Shown here in pieces: positions 5,797 to 7,974 of a stretch of 7,974 nucleotides of DNA. The stretch spans positions 1-7,974 of the forward strand of contig JAFWBZ010000033.1 of NCBI GenBank assembly GCA_017537105.1, in the 5' to 3' direction. A program made the position numbers and the translations under genes. The notes beneath the pieces were generated by a model that was not told the DNA's origin, searched no databases, and saw only the letters and a list, made by a program, of their open reading frames with translations. Position 1 is the first letter of the stretch, and every line of letters begins with the position of its first letter. Source of the stretch: Clostridia bacterium. Lineage in GTDB: Bacteria; Bacillota; Clostridia; Christensenellales; Aristaeellaceae.

Positions 5797-6693
5797 TTGA
5801 AGAAGAGATCGAACGGAAAGATGAAGCTGGCACAGTTTGAGGCCTATCTGTGGATGCTGCCCACGCTGGCCCTCATTTCGATATTCGTGCTGTTTCCGGT
5901 GCTCGAATCGGTCTACATGAGCTTTTCCAAGGTGTCCAAGGCGGGGTTCATCAAATCCTTCGGCACGCTGGAAAACTATCAGTATGTGTTCAAGCAGCCC
6001 GTGTTTCCGCGGGTCATCCTCAACACCGTGGTCTGGACCGTGGTGATCGTGCTGATCAGCCTGGTGATCAGCATCATGCTGGCGGTCGTCCTCAACGAGC
6101 GATTCGCGCTGCGGAGATTCACGAGGACGATGCTGCTGTTCCCCTGGGCGACATCGGGCTTCATCACGGCCTGCGTGTGGAAGTACGCCCTCGACTACCA
6201 GTACGGCTCCCTGAACGCCCTGCTGGTGCGCACGGGAATCGTGCAGAAAAACATCAACTTCCTGGGCAATGCGGACTCGGCCTTCGCGTGGCTGATCTTC
6301 GTCGGCGTGTTTGTCACGGTGCCGTTCATGACGTTCACGCTGCTCTCGGGCCTGCAGAGCATTTCCATCGACTACTATGAGGCGGCGACCATCGACGGCG
6401 CCAACTTCTGGGACAAGCTGTTCAAGATCACGCTGCCCCTGCTTCGCCCCGCCATCAACGTGACCGTCGTGCTGAACGTGATCTACTGCTTCAATTCCTT
6501 CGTGTTTGTGCACACGATCACCGGCGGCGCGCCCGCCCACCGGACGGACACGATCATGACATACCTCTATTGGATGGCCTTCAGCAAGAACAACTACGGC
6601 CCGGCCTCCGCGATCTCCGTGATCGGGTTCATCGTGCTGCTGTTCTTCTCGGTGATCTACATGAATATCCAGATGAAGGAGGAGACCACATGA
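5797..6693 (+). CDS. ABC transporter permease, CUT1 sugar family (first permease, MalF/LacF-like)
   Basis: An inner-membrane permease of 298 residues with six predicted membrane segments, forming the translocation channel together with the next gene product. From the chosen start, membrane segments lie at about residues 15-38, 70-96, 108-131, 162-187, 217-240 and 271-292. The EAA loop that docks to the ATPase reads EAATIDGANFWDKLFKITLP (residues 195-214), with the conserved glycine. The N-terminal AYLWMLPTLALISIFVLFP is characteristic of this permease subtype. I prefer the TTG at 5797 because AGGTGG ends six bases before it and the peptide then starts MKKRSNGKMK. An ATG at 5782, five codons earlier, has no ribosome binding site. 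The stop overlaps the next start by four bases (ATGA). Confidence 0.92.
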   Translation: MKKRSNGKMKLAQFEAYLWMLPTLALISIFVLFPVLESVYMSFSKVSKAGFIKSFGTLENYQYVFKQPVFPRVILNTVVWTVVIVLISLVISIMLAVVLNERFALRRFTRTMLLFPWATSGFITACVWKYALDYQYGSLNALLVRTGIVQKNINFLGNADSAFAWLIFVGVFVTVPFMTFTLLSGLQSISIDYYEAATIDGANFWDKLFKITLPLLRPAINVTVVLNVIYCFNSFVFVHTITGGAPAHRTDTIMTYLYWMAFSKNNYGPASAISVIGFIVLLFFSVIYMNIQMKEETT

Positions 6694-7526
6694 GCGCGAA
6701 GCCCTCCAAGCCGATGAAGATCGCGCTGTACGCGATTTCCATCGTCACCTGCGCGGTGATCCTGTATCCCTACGTGGTCATGTTCTTCTCCTCGGTCAAG
6801 GACATCAATGAGATCTACCGCATCCCCGGCACGATCTGGCCGGAGCACTGGAATCTCAGCAACTACATCACGGTGTGGCAGCACATCCCGCTGCTCTACT
6901 ACTTCCGCAACTCCGCCATCGTGGCCTTCGGCGCCACGGCGGTGTCCATCTGCTGCGCCATCCCCACGGGCTACGCCCTGGCGCGGATGAACTTCCCCGG
7001 CAAGAAGGGATTCATGCAGTTCATCATCATCACCCAGATGTTCGCGCCGGTGGTGCTGCTCGTCGGCATCTATCGGGTCATGCTGACCTTCAGCCTCACC
7101 AACAACCTGTTCGGGCTGATCCTGCTGGTGGCGGCCTTCAACCAGGCGTTCTCCGCGTGGCTCCTGTCGGGCACCTTCGCGACGATCTCCCACGAGTTGG
7201 AGGAGGCCGCCACGATCGACGGCTGCAACCGCGTCCAGGCGGTGATCCGGGTCATCATCCCGCTGGCGGCGCCCGGCATCGCCACGGCGGTGATCCACGC
7301 CTTCATCGGCGCCTGGAACGAGTACACGCTGACGCTGGTGCTGATCAGCGATACCTTCAAGAAGTCGCTGAACGTCGGCATCCGCGCGTTCTTTGGCTAC
7401 ACCAACGTGGAGTGGTGGTACGTGTTCACCTGCTCGCTGCTCACCACGGTGCCCATACTGCTGCTGTTCCAGTTCGTGGACAAGCACATCGTGGGCGGCC
7501 TGACCGCCGGCGGCGTGAAGGGATAG
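6690..7526 (+). CDS. ABC transporter permease, CUT1 sugar family (second permease, MalG/LacG-like)
   Basis: The second channel subunit has 278 residues and six predicted membrane segments. It starts with a short cytoplasmic tail, then IALYAISIVTCAVILYPYVVMFF, followed by the NLSNYITVW region typical of this subtype. The ATPase-docking EAA loop reads EAATIDGCNRVQAVIRVIIP (residues 172-191). The C-terminus, FVDKHIVGGLTAGGVKG, is the classical end of MalG-type permeases, so the gene is complete. The ATG overlaps the stop of the first permease (ATGA) and has AGGAGG a few bases upstream, so the two are translationally coupled. No ATP-binding gene follows; the operon ends at the terminator 17 bases downstream. 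Family 1 transporters in Gram-positive bacteria often share one unlinked ATPase of the MsmK/UgpC type, which is the likely arrangement here. Confidence 0.94.
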   Translation: MSAKPSKPMKIALYAISIVTCAVILYPYVVMFFSSVKDINEIYRIPGTIWPEHWNLSNYITVWQHIPLLYYFRNSAIVAFGATAVSICCAIPTGYALARMNFPGKKGFMQFIIITQMFAPVVLLVGIYRVMLTFSLTNNLFGLILLVAAFNQAFSAWLLSGTFATISHELEEAATIDGCNRVQAVIRVIIPLAAPGIATAVIHAFIGAWNEYTLTLVLISDTFKKSLNVGIRAFFGYTNVEWWYVFTCSLLTTVPILLLFQFVDKHIVGGLTAGGVKG

Positions 7527-7542
7527 TCGGGGCCATGCACGA

Positions 7543-7579
7543 CGGAGCCGTCTCAAGCGGGACGGCTCCGCTTTTCTGT
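7543..7579 (+). terminator. Intrinsic terminator of the hydrolase-transporter operon
   Basis: CGGAGCCGTC (7543-7552) pairs with GACGGCTCCG (7561-7570). The stem can extend by two more pairs to close an AAGC tetraloop. It is followed by CTTTTCTGTT and lies 17 bases after the last permease stop. This is a textbook Rho-independent terminator. Confidence 0.9.
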
Positions 7580-7581
7580 TG

Positions 7582-7628
7582 AGAACACACAGCGCACAGC
7601 AGACGGTCCTCTGTGTGTTCTGTGTGTT
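7582..7628. repeat. 11-bp perfect inverted repeat with a tandem 9-base repeat
   Basis: AGAACACACAG (7582-7592) and CTGTGTGTTCT (7611-7621) are perfect inverted copies separated by 18 bases. The right arm also begins a tandem direct repeat, CTGTGTGTT twice at 7611-7628. No T-run follows on either strand. It could be an RNA hairpin behind the terminator or a protein-binding dyad. Confidence 0.6.
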
Positions 7629-7727
7629 AAGTGTTCAATCATCGTTATCATCCTGTGGTGATTATACCATTTCCATTCATTTGGGAGTAGAGCCAGATAA
7701 TATTAGGATGAATTAACCCAAACGAGG

Positions 7728-7756
7728 TTGAAGAAGGCGGAAAACGGCCTTACAAT
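7728..7756 (+). promoter_or_regulatory. Promoter of the FMN-binding-domain gene, with a dyad in the spacer
   Basis: TTGAAG (7728-7733), 17 bases, then TACAAT (7751-7756): four-of-six and five-of-six matches. Transcription would start near 7763, about 42 bases before the coding start. The spacer is almost entirely filled by an inverted repeat, AAGGC (7734-7738) and GCCTT (7747-7751). GGCGGAAA occurs at 7736-7743 and again at 7761-7768. Either could be an operator. Confidence 0.55.
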
Positions 7757-7804
7757 CACGGGCGGAAACCGTACCGTGTGAACAATGAGCGAGGAGGAGG
7801 AACA

Positions 7805-7974
7805 CTGAAGAAGATTCTGTCCATCGCGCTGGCGCTGATGCTGGCGCTGGGCTGCCTGACGGCTGCCCTGGCAGAGGATGCCACGGTTTACGAGGCCACC
7901 ACCCCCGGCCACAACGCGCCGATTACCGTCGCGGTGACCGTATCCGGCGACAGGATTGAGAAGGTTGAGGTACC
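7805..7974 (+). CDS. Secreted FMN-binding-domain protein (partial, start of gene only; apparent CTG start)
   Basis: Only the first 56 codons are inside the window. Residues 1-23 form a signal peptide: KKILS, a leucine/alanine-rich core, and an AALA site before Glu24. The mature part TPGHNAPITVAVTVSGDRIEKVEV has the pattern G-x-x-x-PI-x-V-x-V-T-V-x-GD-x-I-x-x-V of the first strands of an FMN-binding domain. This is the type with covalently held FMN in extracytoplasmic flavoproteins and in RnfG-like subunits. The full protein may be a lone FMN-binding protein or a larger flavin reductase. The frame opens with CTG at 7805, after two overlapping AGGAGG sites 4-7 bases upstream. No in-frame ATG exists until codon 12, which would destroy the signal peptide. 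CTG may be a real rare start, or one A may be missing from ACAC(A)TGAAG. Confidence 0.6.
   Translation, partial: MKKILSIALALMLALGCLTAALAEDATVYEATTPGHNAPITVAVTVSGDRIEKVEV

Noticed and set aside
5542..6540. 332-codon open frame on the minus strand
   Set aside because: It is antisense to the first permease and the end of the binding-protein gene, with low-complexity His/Gln/Arg composition and no ribosome binding site support.
6657..7556. 299-codon open frame on the minus strand
   Set aside because: It is antisense to the second permease; composition and lack of motifs mark it as a shadow frame.
6570..7582. Long plus-strand frames overlapping the second permease (6570 start, and 6875-7582)
   Set aside because: The 6570 start only extends the permease frame into the previous gene. 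The 6875-7582 frame is an out-of-frame His/Arg/Gly-rich shadow.
7703..7912. 69-codon minus-strand frame near the right end
   Set aside because: It is antisense to the promoter and signal peptide of the FMN-binding-domain gene and has no domain or ribosome binding site support.

Overview
The window is GC-rich bacterial DNA. Gene content, AGGAGG-type ribosome binding sites and sigma-A-like promoters suggest a GC-rich Gram-positive anaerobe, probably a gut- or rumen-type member of the Clostridia (Bacillota). Supporting traits are a four-cysteine TSCPD mini-protein, a family-1 sugar-type ABC transporter encoded without its own ATPase, and type-I or lipoprotein-like signal peptides. This assignment is an inference; there is no rRNA or other phylogenetic marker in the window.

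Left part (1-2352), minus strand. thrH (phosphoserine phosphatase / homoserine phosphotransferase type HAD enzyme) is read first. After a hairpin and a perfect TTGACA-N17-TATAAT promoter comes a compact redox operon: glutathione-peroxidase-family thiol peroxidase, TSCPD four-cysteine mini-protein, flavodoxin-like protein, and an OhrR-type MarR regulator cut off by the window start. The first three genes are joined by a 1-base stop/start overlap and a 1-base gap. The regulator keeps the peroxide-sensing Cys15 and its Tyr29/Tyr40 partners, so the operon is best read as a peroxide-responsive, probably autoregulated detoxification unit.

Middle (2353-2917) is a 565-base divergent intergenic region. 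It holds a candidate thrH promoter on the minus strand, up to three candidate promoters on the plus strand, GC-rich hairpins, and a 13-base near-direct repeat spaced exactly 30 bases.

Right part (2918-7526), plus strand. A likely operon encodes a cytoplasmic neutral-ceramidase-fold hydrolase whose usual nucleophile motif is altered, a secreted solute-binding protein, and two inner-membrane permeases of the CUT1 sugar ABC family. The set suggests uptake of a small molecule followed by intracellular hydrolysis, with the ATPase supplied from elsewhere. A 12-bp hairpin separates the binding protein from the permeases, and a strong intrinsic terminator closes the operon at 7543-7579.

The last 450 bases hold an 11-bp inverted repeat, a good promoter with a dyad filling its spacer, and the start of a secreted FMN-binding-domain protein whose start codon reads CTG. 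I found no tRNA, rRNA, CRISPR array, insertion sequence or phage gene.
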